Below, in pieces: positions 1 to 7,609 of a stretch of 64,000 nt of DNA. Each line of letters begins with the position of its first letter. Positions within the stretch are counted from its first letter, which is position 1. The stretch is from contig NZ_JBNFZM010000002.1 in the NCBI RefSeq assembly GCF_051195235.1, positions 620,001 through 684,000 on the forward strand. The letters are read 5' to 3'. Source of the stretch: Tateyamaria sp947503385 (GTDB lineage: Bacteria; Pseudomonadota; Alphaproteobacteria; Rhodobacterales; Rhodobacteraceae). The notes beneath the pieces were generated by a model. The model saw only the letters and a list, made by a program, of their open reading frames with translations, searched no databases and was not told where the DNA came from. A program made the translations under genes and the position numbers.

Positions 1-305
1 TGCTCTGGTGCGATGGACGACATGTCGATGATCACGGTGCCCGCATTGGCCCCGTCTGCGATCCCGTCCGGGCCAAAGGCTGCCCGCTCAACGATATGTG
101 AAGCATTCAGACTGGTGATCACGAAATCAGCGTCGCGCGCCGCGTCCGCCGCCGTGGGCGCGGCCGTGGCGCCCAAGGCGACAAGGGCCGCAACCTTTTC
201 CGCATCAAGATCAAAAACGGCCAGCCGCTGTCCAGTTTCAAGCAGGCGCGCGCCAATGGCACCGCCCATGGCTCCGGCACCGACCAGTGCCACATTATGG
301 GTCAT
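1..305 (-). CDS. NAD(P)-dependent beta-hydroxyacid dehydrogenase, 3' part cut by window edge
   Basis: The first 101 codons of a gene that runs off the left edge. The N-terminus has a Rossmann nucleotide-binding fold with the glycine-rich motif GAGAMGGAIGARLLETG, followed by an acidic FDLD turn. About 90 residues in comes the signature region VIIDMSSIAP, the D-(L)-S-(T/S) substrate-binding segment of the 3-hydroxyisobutyrate / tartronate-semialdehyde / 6-phosphogluconate dehydrogenase superfamily. It probably reduces or oxidises a short beta-hydroxyacid in the cytoplasm. It is co-directional with the idnO-like gene 18 bp upstream, so it is likely part of the same LacI-controlled sugar-acid unit. 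The exact substrate cannot be read from this fragment. Confidence 0.8.
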   Translation of the reverse strand, partial: MTHNVALVGAGAMGGAIGARLLETGQRLAVFDLDAEKVAALVALGATAAPTAADAARDADFVITSLNASHIVERAAFGPDGIADGANAGTVIIDMSSIAPE

Positions 306-323
306 TTCGACGCCTCCAGATGA

Positions 324-1076
324 TCACAGCGACGCGGTAATCCCGCCATCGACATACAGGGTGTGCCCGTTCACAAAGCTCGACGCATCCGAGGCAAGGA
401 ACACAGCGGCACCCACCAATTCGTCCACGTTGCCCCAGCGCCCTGCGGGCGTCCGTTTTTCAAGCCACGCGCTGAATTCTGGGTCGGCGACAAGCGCCGC
501 GTTCAGCGGCGTGTCGAAATAGCCCGGCGCAATCGCGTTACACTGCAATCCGTGCCGCGCCCAATCCGTCGCCATTCCCTTGGTCAGGTTGCCCACAGCG
601 CCTTTGGTGGTCGTGTAAGGGGCGATGCCGGGCCGGGCGAGCGCCGTTTGCACGCTGGCGATGTTGATGATCTTACCCGCACCCCGCCCGATCATATGGC
701 GCGCGCAGGCTTGACCCACGTGAAAAACGCTGGCCACATTGGTCTGCAACAGCTTTTCGAAGGCGTCCGCCGGAAAATCCTCAAGCGGGGTGCGGTGCTG
801 CATCCCCGCGTTGTTGATCAGGATGTCGATCGGGCCTATGTCGGCTTCGAACGCATCGACGGCTTGGCGAACGCCATCATGGTCAGTCACGTCGAAAGCC
901 AGCGTTTCACGGATGCCAAGTGCGTCCGCCGCCGTCTGCAACTTTGCCGCGTCGCGCCCGTTCAGGACCACCGACGCGCCCGCCTCTGCCAACCCCTTGG
1001 CCAAGGCAAAGCCGATGCCTTGCGACGATCCGGTGATCAGCGCGCGGCGCCCTTCGAGTGAAAAGAGTTTGGTCAT
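324..1076 (-). CDS. idnO: SDR oxidoreductase, probable gluconate 5-dehydrogenase
   Basis: A 250-residue classical short-chain dehydrogenase. The cofactor motif TGSSQGIG is at about residues 16-23, NNAG near 88, and the catalytic Ser ... YTTTK triad near 140-157, so the active site is complete. The C-terminus VDGGITASL is typical of the gluconate 5-dehydrogenase group, which interconverts 5-keto-D-gluconate and D-gluconate. It is divergent from an L-idonate-5-dehydrogenase-like gene with two LacI-type operators between them. This matches the IdnD/IdnO pair that takes L-idonate through 5-ketogluconate to gluconate. The substrate is inferred from sequence feel and context; related SDRs act on other keto-sugar acids. 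Confidence 0.75.
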   Translation of the reverse strand: MTKLFSLEGRRALITGSSQGIGFALAKGLAEAGASVVLNGRDAAKLQTAADALGIRETLAFDVTDHDGVRQAVDAFEADIGPIDILINNAGMQHRTPLEDFPADAFEKLLQTNVASVFHVGQACARHMIGRGAGKIINIASVQTALARPGIAPYTTTKGAVGNLTKGMATDWARHGLQCNAIAPGYFDTPLNAALVADPEFSAWLEKRTPAGRWGNVDELVGAAVFLASDASSFVNGHTLYVDGGITASL

Positions 1077-1121
1077 TTTGCCCCCCCCGGCTGCCGCAAT
1101 GCGGGCTTGCGACTTCGAAAC

Positions 1122-1147
1122 GTTACCGGTAACATGTGACCGGTAAC
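1122..1147. promoter_or_regulatory. Tandem LacI-family operators in the idnO/idnD divergent promoter
   Basis: Two 12-bp palindrome-like sites, GTTACCGGTAAC at 1122-1133 (perfect) and GTGACCGGTAAC at 1136-1147, have centres 14 bp apart in the only spacer between the divergent genes. The CCGG core with CpG-centred dyad symmetry is the usual LacI/GalR operator style. The same sequence recurs at 8715-8749 and beside the lacI gene itself. Confidence 0.8.
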
Positions 1148-1275
1148 ATAGATTGTCAATCAGGTATTTCCCGGCACTTTCCCGCGCCGATCCGTGCCGC
1201 AGGACTTACCCCGGATTGCGCCCAAGTCCAATCGCCGCCACGTTGGATACAAGCCCACTTGCAAAGGAACAGCAC

Positions 1276-2307
1276 ATGAAGGCCATCGTCGCCCACGCCG
1301 CCAAGGACCTGCGGGTCGAGACCCGCGATTTGCCCGTGGCGGGACCGGGCGACGTGCTGGTTCAAATTGCGCGCGGCGGCATCTGCGGTTCGGATCTGCA
1401 CTATTACAGCCACGGCGGTTTTGGCACGATCCGCCTGCGCGAGCCTATGATCCTTGGGCACGAAGTGTCGGGGCGCATCGCAGATATCGGCGCGGGCGTC
1501 GATGGGCTGGAACGTGGACAATTGGTAGCCGTGTCGCCGTCGCGGCCCTGCTACGGCTGTTCCTATTGCCTTGAAGGGCGGCAAAACCACTGCGTGAACA
1601 TGCGGTTCTATGGCTCTGCGATGCCGTTCCCACATATTCAGGGCGCGTTTTCGGAATACGTGGTGGCCGACCCGCGCCAATGCGTGCCCGCGGATGGGCT
1701 GGGTGCGGGTGAGGCTGCGGTGGCCGAACCGCTCGCCGTGGTTCTGCACGCGGCCCGCCGGGCCGGTGATCTGATGGGCAAGCGCGTGCTTGTCACCGGG
1801 TGCGGCCCGATCGGACAGTTGGCCGTTCTGGTCGCGCGCGCCGCCGGTGCGGTCGAGATTGTGGCCACGGATGTGACCCCGTTCACCTTGCAAAAGGCGC
1901 AAGAGGTGGGTGCGGACGCGGCCCATAACGTCGCTGCGGATACCGATGCATTGTCGCCCTACACCAGCGGCAAGGGCACGTTTGACGTTCTGTTCGAATG
2001 CTCCGGCGTGGCGGCGGCCTTGGCAGGCGCGGTGCCCGCCATGCGCCCCGGTGCGATCGTGATGCAGCTGGGGCTGGGTGGGGATATGAGGCTGCCCATG
2101 CAGGCCATGACCGCCAAGGAACTGGACCTGCGCGGGTCGTTCCGGTTTCATGCCGAATTCTTCACCGCCGTTCAAATGATGCAGGCCGGGCGGCTCGACG
2201 TCACGCCGCTGATCACCCATGCGTTTCCAGTGGACGATGCTGTCGCGGCCTTTGAAATGGCGTCCGACAGGACTCAAGCGATCAAAGCGCAAATCGCGTT
2301 TTCCTAA
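1276..2307 (+). CDS. idnD: L-idonate 5-dehydrogenase-like zinc alcohol dehydrogenase
   Basis: A 343-residue medium-chain (zinc) dehydrogenase, the usual length for IdnD. The start at 1276 (MKAIVAH) is chosen because the family begins with the catalytic-domain beta strand; the in-frame extension back to 1153 is not protein-like. The catalytic zinc region CGSDLHYY and the GHE motif are present, and the structural-zinc cysteines appear as CYGCSYCLEGRQNHC. The Rossmann motif GCGPIGQL is near residue 174. It oxidises the C5 hydroxyl of L-idonate or a related hexonate with NAD(P)+. It is divergent from idnO under shared LacI operators. Confidence 0.8.
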   Translation: MKAIVAHAAKDLRVETRDLPVAGPGDVLVQIARGGICGSDLHYYSHGGFGTIRLREPMILGHEVSGRIADIGAGVDGLERGQLVAVSPSRPCYGCSYCLEGRQNHCVNMRFYGSAMPFPHIQGAFSEYVVADPRQCVPADGLGAGEAAVAEPLAVVLHAARRAGDLMGKRVLVTGCGPIGQLAVLVARAAGAVEIVATDVTPFTLQKAQEVGADAAHNVAADTDALSPYTSGKGTFDVLFECSGVAAALAGAVPAMRPGAIVMQLGLGGDMRLPMQAMTAKELDLRGSFRFHAEFFTAVQMMQAGRLDVTPLITHAFPVDDAVAAFEMASDRTQAIKAQIAFS

Positions 2308-2720
2308 AGGTCGGCACCGATGGCCGCGAGGGCGGCTTGCGCCACTTCGACATCCTGATCGGCACTGCCGGACCCCACGCCTATTCCACCGACCAAGGTT
2401 CCGCTCACACGGATCGGCAGCCCACCGCCAAGGCCGGTGACGGCATCCTGCGTGGCCGCCGCGATGGCGGGCCGGACGGCCTCCGGGATCGTGCTGCTGG
2501 GCGCACCGATGGAGGCGGCGGTGCGGGCCTTGGTCCGGGCGCTGCGACGGCTCAGGTATTTTGCACCGCTCATCCTGATCTCGCCCAAGGTTTCGCCGCT
2601 GGCGTCCACGATGACAATGCATTGCGGCTGCCCCATCTCTTCGGCCTTGGCCACGGCGGCGTGCAGCATCGCCATGACACCGGAATGGGTCAGCGTAAGC
2701 GTCGAAGCGACATAGGTCAT
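2304..2720 (-). CDS. GlcG/HbpS-family heme-binding-like protein
   Basis: A 138-residue protein of the GlcG/HbpS (DUF336) family: MTYVAS start, a central GETLGEIRM segment, and the glycine-rich GLGGGLPIRV ... GGIGVGSGS block near the C-terminus that typifies the fold. The start is set at 2720 because its ATG overlaps the stop of the upstream lactonase gene (ATGA), showing translational coupling; the longer frame to 2777 would run far into that gene. HbpS members bind heme, while GlcG is found in glycolate and other hydroxyacid operons with unknown function. It is the last gene of the leftward ABC operon. Its 3' end overlaps the convergent idnD by 4 bp. Confidence 0.7.
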   Translation of the reverse strand: MTYVASTLTLTHSGVMAMLHAAVAKAEEMGQPQCIVIVDASGETLGEIRMSGAKYLSRRSARTKARTAASIGAPSSTIPEAVRPAIAAATQDAVTGLGGGLPIRVSGTLVGGIGVGSGSADQDVEVAQAALAAIGADL

Positions 2721-3640
2721 AGCGGCGACACCCCATTGACGTTCAGGTAAATGGAGTAAAGCGACGTGGTCCCGCAAATGAACAAACGGTTCAGCTTTGG
2801 GCCGCCAAAACAGACATTGGCCACCATCTCGGGAATGTGCACCTTGCCAATCAGCTTGCCCGTCGTGTCGAGGCAGTGCACCCCGTCCGCCGCAGAGGTC
2901 CAGATGCGCCCGTCCGTGTCGCAGCGGAACCCGTCGAACAGCCCTTCGGTGCAGGTCGCAAACACCTCGCCGCCCGACAGCGTGCCATCGGGCGCAACGG
3001 AATGGCGGCGAATGTGCTTGGGACCGTTTTCGTGATGCGTGGCACCGGTATCCGCGATGTACAGCAGGCTTTCGTCCGGCGAAAAGGCCAAACCGTTGGG
3101 TTTCAGGTAGTCGTCGGCGGCTATGGCGATCTCACCTTTGGGCGAGACACGGTAGACGTGGCAGGCGCCGATCTCACTGTCGGCCCGCGCCCCTTCGTAG
3201 TCCATCAGGATGCCATAGCTGGGGTCGGTGAACCAGATCGAGCCATCGGATTTGACCACCACATCATTGGGCGAGTTCAGACGCTTGCCGTCATAGCGAT
3301 CCGCGATGACGGTGATGCTGCCATCATGTTCGGTGCGGGTCACGCGCCGACCAAGGTGTTCACAGGACACCAGCCGCCCTTGCCGGTCAAAAGTGTGCCC
3401 GTTGGTGTTGTTCGACGGCGCGCGAAACACCGACACTGACCCATCTGTTTCGTCCCAGCGCAGGATGCGGTTGTTCGGAATGTCGGACCACAGCAAGTAG
3501 CGCCCTGCCGCAAACCACACAGGCCCCTCGCTCCACCGCGCCCCTGTCCACAGCCTCTCGACGCGGGCATGACCCACAAAACAGGCCTCGAACGATGGGT
3601 CGATCACCTCGAACCCGGTCCCCTCAATCACGCCAAACAT
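2717..3640 (-). CDS. SMP-30/gluconolactonase family lactonase
   Basis: A 307-residue six-bladed beta-propeller protein of the SMP-30/gluconolactonase/LRE family. Visible family signatures are WSEGPVWF near residue 36, RLNSPNDVVV near 120, WFTDPSYGI just after, and the metal-site region KPNGLAFSPDESLLYIADTG near 179. These supply the divalent-metal ligands Glu/Asn/Asp. It would hydrolyse an aldonolactone to the open sugar acid. The length and the 'PNNRILRW' opening resemble bacterial gluconolactonases, which may be periplasmic, but I see no signal peptide. It is coupled to the GlcG-like gene by an ATGA overlap and lies 12 bp after the cytochrome b561-like gene. Confidence 0.8.
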   Translation of the reverse strand: MFGVIEGTGFEVIDPSFEACFVGHARVERLWTGARWSEGPVWFAAGRYLLWSDIPNNRILRWDETDGSVSVFRAPSNNTNGHTFDRQGRLVSCEHLGRRVTRTEHDGSITVIADRYDGKRLNSPNDVVVKSDGSIWFTDPSYGILMDYEGARADSEIGACHVYRVSPKGEIAIAADDYLKPNGLAFSPDESLLYIADTGATHHENGPKHIRRHSVAPDGTLSGGEVFATCTEGLFDGFRCDTDGRIWTSAADGVHCLDTTGKLIGKVHIPEMVANVCFGGPKLNRLFICGTTSLYSIYLNVNGVSPL

Positions 3641-3652
3641 CTGTGTCTCCGT

Positions 3653-4351
3653 TCACTCTCCGGGTTGCGGGCCGGAAGGCCTGCGGATGCCCCAGCCGAT
3701 GGGTTTGCGCCGGTTGCCGGGATGCTCTGCCCCCGGTCCCCAGATCGCCTGATACGTATCAATCGCATAGCCACGACGTTGCAGGCGGATCGCAGCAATC
3801 GCAAGGGTCAACCACCACAGCCCAAGGCTCAGCCACATCCATACGGGTGCGTTTGCGTGCCACATCCCCAGCGCGACCGTGATCATCGCGATCACCAACA
3901 GCGCGTACCCGGCCAGCTTATGCACCCATTCGAACGTCACCCGCCACGGTGTCATGTCGTAATGATCGCCGCGTATGTCCGCGTCACCGGGTCCCCCCTT
4001 GGTGCCGCGAAAAAGGCCAAAGCCGACCTGCGCCAGCGCCAACACCAACACGGCATACCCCAGCCGCCCGTGCAGGTTCAGATCCCTCGCCCCGCCAAAG
4101 ACCAGTACGATCCCGAACACAGTCAGACCCACGACCAGCGTCTGGCCCAGCCAGTGGCTCCGCCACCACACCTGATTGTCCAACTCGCGCGGCCAGTCCT
4201 GACCGGGCATCACCTTGAAATAGCGCGCAATCAATACCGCCAGGGGGGCCAGCAATCCCCAGGCCAGCACCATTGCGCGCCCGTGCCACGACACCACCCA
4301 GCCCACCTCGTGCAGGCGGGATGGGTCTATGGGGGCCAGCAGCCAATCCAT
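3653..4351 (-). CDS. Cytochrome b561-like membrane protein
   Basis: A 232-residue integral membrane protein with about five transmembrane segments. Four histidines (23, 66, 94, 144) sit in or next to helices in the order WHGR, HWLG, HGRLGY, HKLAGY, the bis-heme ligand pattern of the b561/FRRS1-like transmembrane cytochromes. It has a cytoplasmic hydrophilic tail ending PQPGE. The ATG at 4351 overlaps the permease stop (ATGA). A b-type transmembrane electron carrier is unexpected in a sugar-acid ABC operon. It may take electrons to or from a periplasmic partner, and the distal GlcG/HbpS-like heme-binding gene is a candidate companion. Function is inferred from the histidine pattern only. Confidence 0.7.
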   Translation of the reverse strand: MDWLLAPIDPSRLHEVGWVVSWHGRAMVLAWGLLAPLAVLIARYFKVMPGQDWPRELDNQVWWRSHWLGQTLVVGLTVFGIVLVFGGARDLNLHGRLGYAVLVLALAQVGFGLFRGTKGGPGDADIRGDHYDMTPWRVTFEWVHKLAGYALLVIAMITVALGMWHANAPVWMWLSLGLWWLTLAIAAIRLQRRGYAIDTYQAIWGPGAEHPGNRRKPIGWGIRRPSGPQPGE

Positions 4352-5280
4352 CAGCCTTTCACCGCACCTGCGGTCATGCCGGTGATGATTTGCCGCGATG
4401 CCAGAAGGGTAAAGATGATCGGCGGGATAGCCAGCAACATCCCGGTGGCCATGATAACGCCCCACTCCACATTGAACTCGGACATGTTGTTCACGATCAG
4501 GATCGGCACGGTCTTGGTGTTCCGGTCCGACAGGGCCGAGGCCAGCAGGTATTCGTTCCACGCAATGCGAAAGGTAAAGATGGCCGCCGCTGCGAGACCG
4601 GGTTTGATCAGCGGCAGCACCACTTTGAAAAACACCTGAAACGGTCCTGCCCCGTCGACGCGCGCCGCCTCTTCGAGGCTGCGGGGGACCTGCACGATGA
4701 AACTCTGCAAAATCCAGATCACAAAGGGCAGGTTCATCGCCACGTAGATCAGGATAATGCCGGAATGTGTACCGGCGAGGCACACATCCCCGCGCCCGCC
4801 AAAGCTGTCGCGGATCGCTCCGCCAATCAGCCCGTCCTTGTCGAGACAAAATTCGTTGTTCCACAACCCAAAGACCGGCACCAGCAGCACAGCAGGCGGC
4901 ACCATGCGCACCATCAGCGTCGTGATCGACACCGTGTCGCGCCCCATGAACCGGAACCGCACCAGCGCATAGGCCGCCATGGACCCGATCACCAGCGTCA
5001 GCACTGTCGACACCAGCGCGATGATGATCGAGTTGATGAACGCCCCGCCGAATTTGAGCGAACAGAAATCGAGGTGTTCAGGCTCGTACCACAGCACGTC
5101 ACACAGCGCAGTTTCATAGTTCTGGATCGTGGGCAGGAACAACAGGCCCGACGTGCCCGAGATGATGTCCACATCCAACTTGAACGAATTGGCGAACATC
5201 AGCAGCACGGGGCCCACCGACATGAACACCAAAAGGGCGATCACGGCAAAAAAGGCCGGATTGGCGCGTTGGTTCTGCAT
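4351..5280 (-). CDS. Carbohydrate ABC transporter permease (MalG type)
   Basis: A 309-residue inner-membrane permease with about six helices. The EAA loop reads EEAARVDGAGPFQVFFKVVLP near residue 220, the ATPase contact of CUT1 sugar importers, and the end is MTAGAVKG, typical of the second (MalG-like) subunit. The start at 5280 is the ATG overlapping the preceding permease stop. Compared with ordinary MalG-type proteins, two extracytoplasmic stretches look enlarged. Each contains a Cys pair (residues LCDVLWYEPEHLDFCS and FCLDKD ... GDVCLAG), so periplasmic disulfides are possible. It works with the adjacent permease, binding protein and ATPase. Confidence 0.9.
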   Translation of the reverse strand: MQNQRANPAFFAVIALLVFMSVGPVLLMFANSFKLDVDIISGTSGLLFLPTIQNYETALCDVLWYEPEHLDFCSLKFGGAFINSIIIALVSTVLTLVIGSMAAYALVRFRFMGRDTVSITTLMVRMVPPAVLLVPVFGLWNNEFCLDKDGLIGGAIRDSFGGRGDVCLAGTHSGIILIYVAMNLPFVIWILQSFIVQVPRSLEEAARVDGAGPFQVFFKVVLPLIKPGLAAAAIFTFRIAWNEYLLASALSDRNTKTVPILIVNNMSEFNVEWGVIMATGMLLAIPPIIFTLLASRQIITGMTAGAVKG

Positions 5281-6191
5281 CAGCTTGCCTCCTCCGCGGC
5301 GGCGCGCACCCGGGCGGCACGGGCCTCTTGGATCCGGGTAAAGGCGAACATGGCGACGGTCAGCAGCAACAGCAGGATCAGCAGGTAGTTCGACATGGCC
5401 GCAGCCACCCCCAATTCGCGGAATTCGGTCGCAGTCCGGCTGATGCGCAGGGCAAGAATCTCGGTGCTCAGCCCGGGTCCGCCATTGGTCATCACAAGGA
5501 TAACCTCCAGCACCTTGAACGCGTCGATCAGACGAAGCAGCCCGGTGACGATCAGCACGGGCATCATAAGCGGCAGCTTGATGTGCCAAATTTGCTGCCA
5601 CGGCGTGGCCCCGTCGATGCGCGCGGCCTCCAGCGCCGAGCGCGGCAGCGATTGCAGGGCCGCCAGCGACAGGATGAAGATGAACGGCGTCCATTGCCAG
5701 ATGTCGGCAATAATGATGGAGGTCAGGGCATAATCCCCCAGCCAGTCCACCTTGGGCAGGCCGATGCTTTCGAGAAAGCGGTTAAACGTGCCAATCGTGG
5801 GATGGTACATGTAGCGCCACATCAGGCCCACAACGACGGGGGCGATCATCATCGGCAGGATGAACATGGTGCGCAGCACGGACATGCCGCGAATGTCACG
5901 ATCCAGCAGCAGGGCCAGACCAACCCCAAGCACCATCTCGATCGAAACCACGAAAAAGGCAAAGCGCAGCGTGACGCCAATGCTTTCGCGGAAATTGGGA
6001 TCGTTCCATAAGGTGATGTAATTCTTGAGCCCGACAAACTCGGCCTCGCCAATGGACTGGCTCGGGTTCCAGTCGCGAAAACTGCCCCAGATCATGTAGC
6101 CCAACGGGTAAAGCAACGCGATGGCCATGATGACCATGGCCGGGGCCATGAACATGTAAGGCGACAGTCGGTTCACGCGGGCGATGGACAT
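5280..6191 (-). CDS. Carbohydrate ABC transporter permease (MalF type)
   Basis: A 303-residue permease with six predicted helices. The EAA motif LEAARIDGATPWQQIWHIKLP is near residue 200, and MTNGGPGLSTEIL follows, the usual signature of MalF/UgpA-type CUT1 subunits. The start MSIARVNRL at 6191 is preferred because a GGAG Shine-Dalgarno lies 6 bases upstream; a TTG-initiated extension to 6209 would bury that site inside the gene. The stop overlaps the next permease ATG. It forms the heterodimeric channel of the sugar-acid importer. Confidence 0.9.
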   Translation of the reverse strand: MSIARVNRLSPYMFMAPAMVIMAIALLYPLGYMIWGSFRDWNPSQSIGEAEFVGLKNYITLWNDPNFRESIGVTLRFAFFVVSIEMVLGVGLALLLDRDIRGMSVLRTMFILPMMIAPVVVGLMWRYMYHPTIGTFNRFLESIGLPKVDWLGDYALTSIIIADIWQWTPFIFILSLAALQSLPRSALEAARIDGATPWQQIWHIKLPLMMPVLIVTGLLRLIDAFKVLEVILVMTNGGPGLSTEILALRISRTATEFRELGVAAAMSNYLLILLLLLTVAMFAFTRIQEARAARVRAAAEEAS

Positions 6192-6212
6192 GGGATGCTC
6201 CGAAGGCAAAGG

Positions 6213-6241
6213 GAGGGGCGCGGCAGACGCGCGCGCCCCTC
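6213..6241 (-). terminator. GC-rich stem-loop after the binding-protein gene
   Basis: On the minus strand a perfect 10-bp stem (GAGGGGCGCG / CGCGCCCCTC) with a 9-base loop lies between the binding-protein stop and the permease start. There is no clear U-tract, so it is more likely a partial terminator or an RNA 3'-end protector that keeps the binding-protein message in excess. An equivalent element is at 23408-23433. Confidence 0.6.
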
Positions 6242-6250
6242 AAGGGAGGA

Positions 6251-7582
6251 TTACTGCCAGGTGTAGTAGCCGGCCTCTTCCATCACGGCGCGGGTCCGTT
6301 CGGCCACGCCATCCAGTGCCTCCTGAATGTCGAGGTCTTCGGTCAGCACTTTGGACATGGTGGTGCCAATGTCGGCGTTGATCTTGCCCCAGACGGGGAT
6401 GATCGGACGCCAGTCGGGATCGGCATATTTCAGCGCTTCACCAAAGGTCGCAGCGAACGGGTATTTTTCGTTCAGCCCCGCATCCTGATAGGTGGAGAAG
6501 CGCGATGGGTTGCCACCCTCCATGGCCACCATCAGATCACCCTGCTTGGAGGTCAGCCACTGCATCAACAGGAACGCCGCTTCCTTGTTCTCGGCGTTTT
6601 TGGGGATCGCAATGCCGAAACCACCGGTCTGGCTGCCGCGCCGCACGCCCTTGGGGTGCATGGCATAGCCAACCTTGCCCACAACTTGGCTGCGGTCGGG
6701 GTTTTCAAAGCCGGGCATGAACGCGATGGAATCGAGGAACATGGCTGCATCCCCATTGGAGAACGCGTTTGCCGCCTCGGATGGGCCAAAGCTCATTGCG
6801 CCTTCGGGGCCGCAATCCACGATGGTTTTCAACGCGTTGGCCGCCTGCACACCGGCGTCGTTATTGATGATCGGGTTCCACGCGTCGTCAAACACACGAC
6901 CACCCAGCGGGGCAAGATGCAGAAGGAACGCATGGCTCGCTTGGTGGCCCGAGGCCGCGCGGGAGGCCATGCCGCCCATACCCGGCTCAAGCTCGGGGAT
7001 CTTGCAGGCCGCGTCCAGAAGCTGGTCATAGGTTTCGGGTTCCGCGATCCCGTGCTTTTCAAAGATGTCCTTGCGATAGGCCAGCACGGACGTCTCGGAG
7101 CCGAACGGAATACCGAACAGCGACCCGGTCGGGCCCGGCAAATAGCCCTTGGCGCCGCCCGCGACACCGATGTTCTGCACATAGCCGTCAATCAGGTCTT
7201 CGGCGTCATAGTTCGGGTCGGCCAGCTTGGGGTTCATGAAGTACTTGGCGAGGTTCTCCAACTGGTCGGCGAACACGTAATCCGCCTTGGAAAACACCAC
7301 ATAAGAGATCAGGTCATATTCGCCTTCGTCCTGCGCCAGTTCCAGCGTCTGGCGTTCGCGCATTTTCAGGTAGGGCAGTTGGTCCACTTCGACCTCGATG
7401 CCGGTTTCCTTGGTGAATTCGGGCAGCACCTTCATCGCGGCGTTGTAGTGCGGGTGCGCGGGGAAGTTCACGACCAGTGTCGTGCCCGCATATTCCGCAT
7501 AAGGGCCACCGTGACCGTCGGCATAGGCCGCCCCGGTCATAAGCAGCGTCGCCGCCACCCCTGTTTTCAATGTCTTAAGCAT
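6251..7582 (-). CDS. ABC transporter sugar substrate-binding protein
   Basis: A 443-residue extracellular solute-binding protein (family 1). A cleavable signal peptide MLKTLKTGVAATLLMTGAAYA precedes the mature start near DGHGG. The mature part has the usual two-lobe features, such as VNFPAHPHYNAAMKVLPEF near the N-terminus and GGFGIAIPKNAENKEAAFLLM near residue 320. It ends with a short aromatic tail GYYTWQ. It captures the periplasmic substrate for the two downstream permeases. The substrate is likely a sugar acid or polyol, inferred from the dehydrogenase, lactonase and idn neighbours. It is transcribed from the promoter before the ATPase gene 27 bp upstream. Confidence 0.92.
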   Translation of the reverse strand: MLKTLKTGVAATLLMTGAAYADGHGGPYAEYAGTTLVVNFPAHPHYNAAMKVLPEFTKETGIEVEVDQLPYLKMRERQTLELAQDEGEYDLISYVVFSKADYVFADQLENLAKYFMNPKLADPNYDAEDLIDGYVQNIGVAGGAKGYLPGPTGSLFGIPFGSETSVLAYRKDIFEKHGIAEPETYDQLLDAACKIPELEPGMGGMASRAASGHQASHAFLLHLAPLGGRVFDDAWNPIINNDAGVQAANALKTIVDCGPEGAMSFGPSEAANAFSNGDAAMFLDSIAFMPGFENPDRSQVVGKVGYAMHPKGVRRGSQTGGFGIAIPKNAENKEAAFLLMQWLTSKQGDLMVAMEGGNPSRFSTYQDAGLNEKYPFAATFGEALKYADPDWRPIIPVWGKINADIGTTMSKVLTEDLDIQEALDGVAERTRAVMEEAGYYTWQ

Positions 7583-7609
7583 AGTTTCCTCCCATTGCTT
7601 TGTCGTCGT

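Noticed and set aside
1156..2736. 526-codon open frame antisense to idnD
   Set aside because: It is a GC-rich shadow frame, opposite a gene with clear family motifs. It has Arg/His/Pro-rich composition and no motifs.
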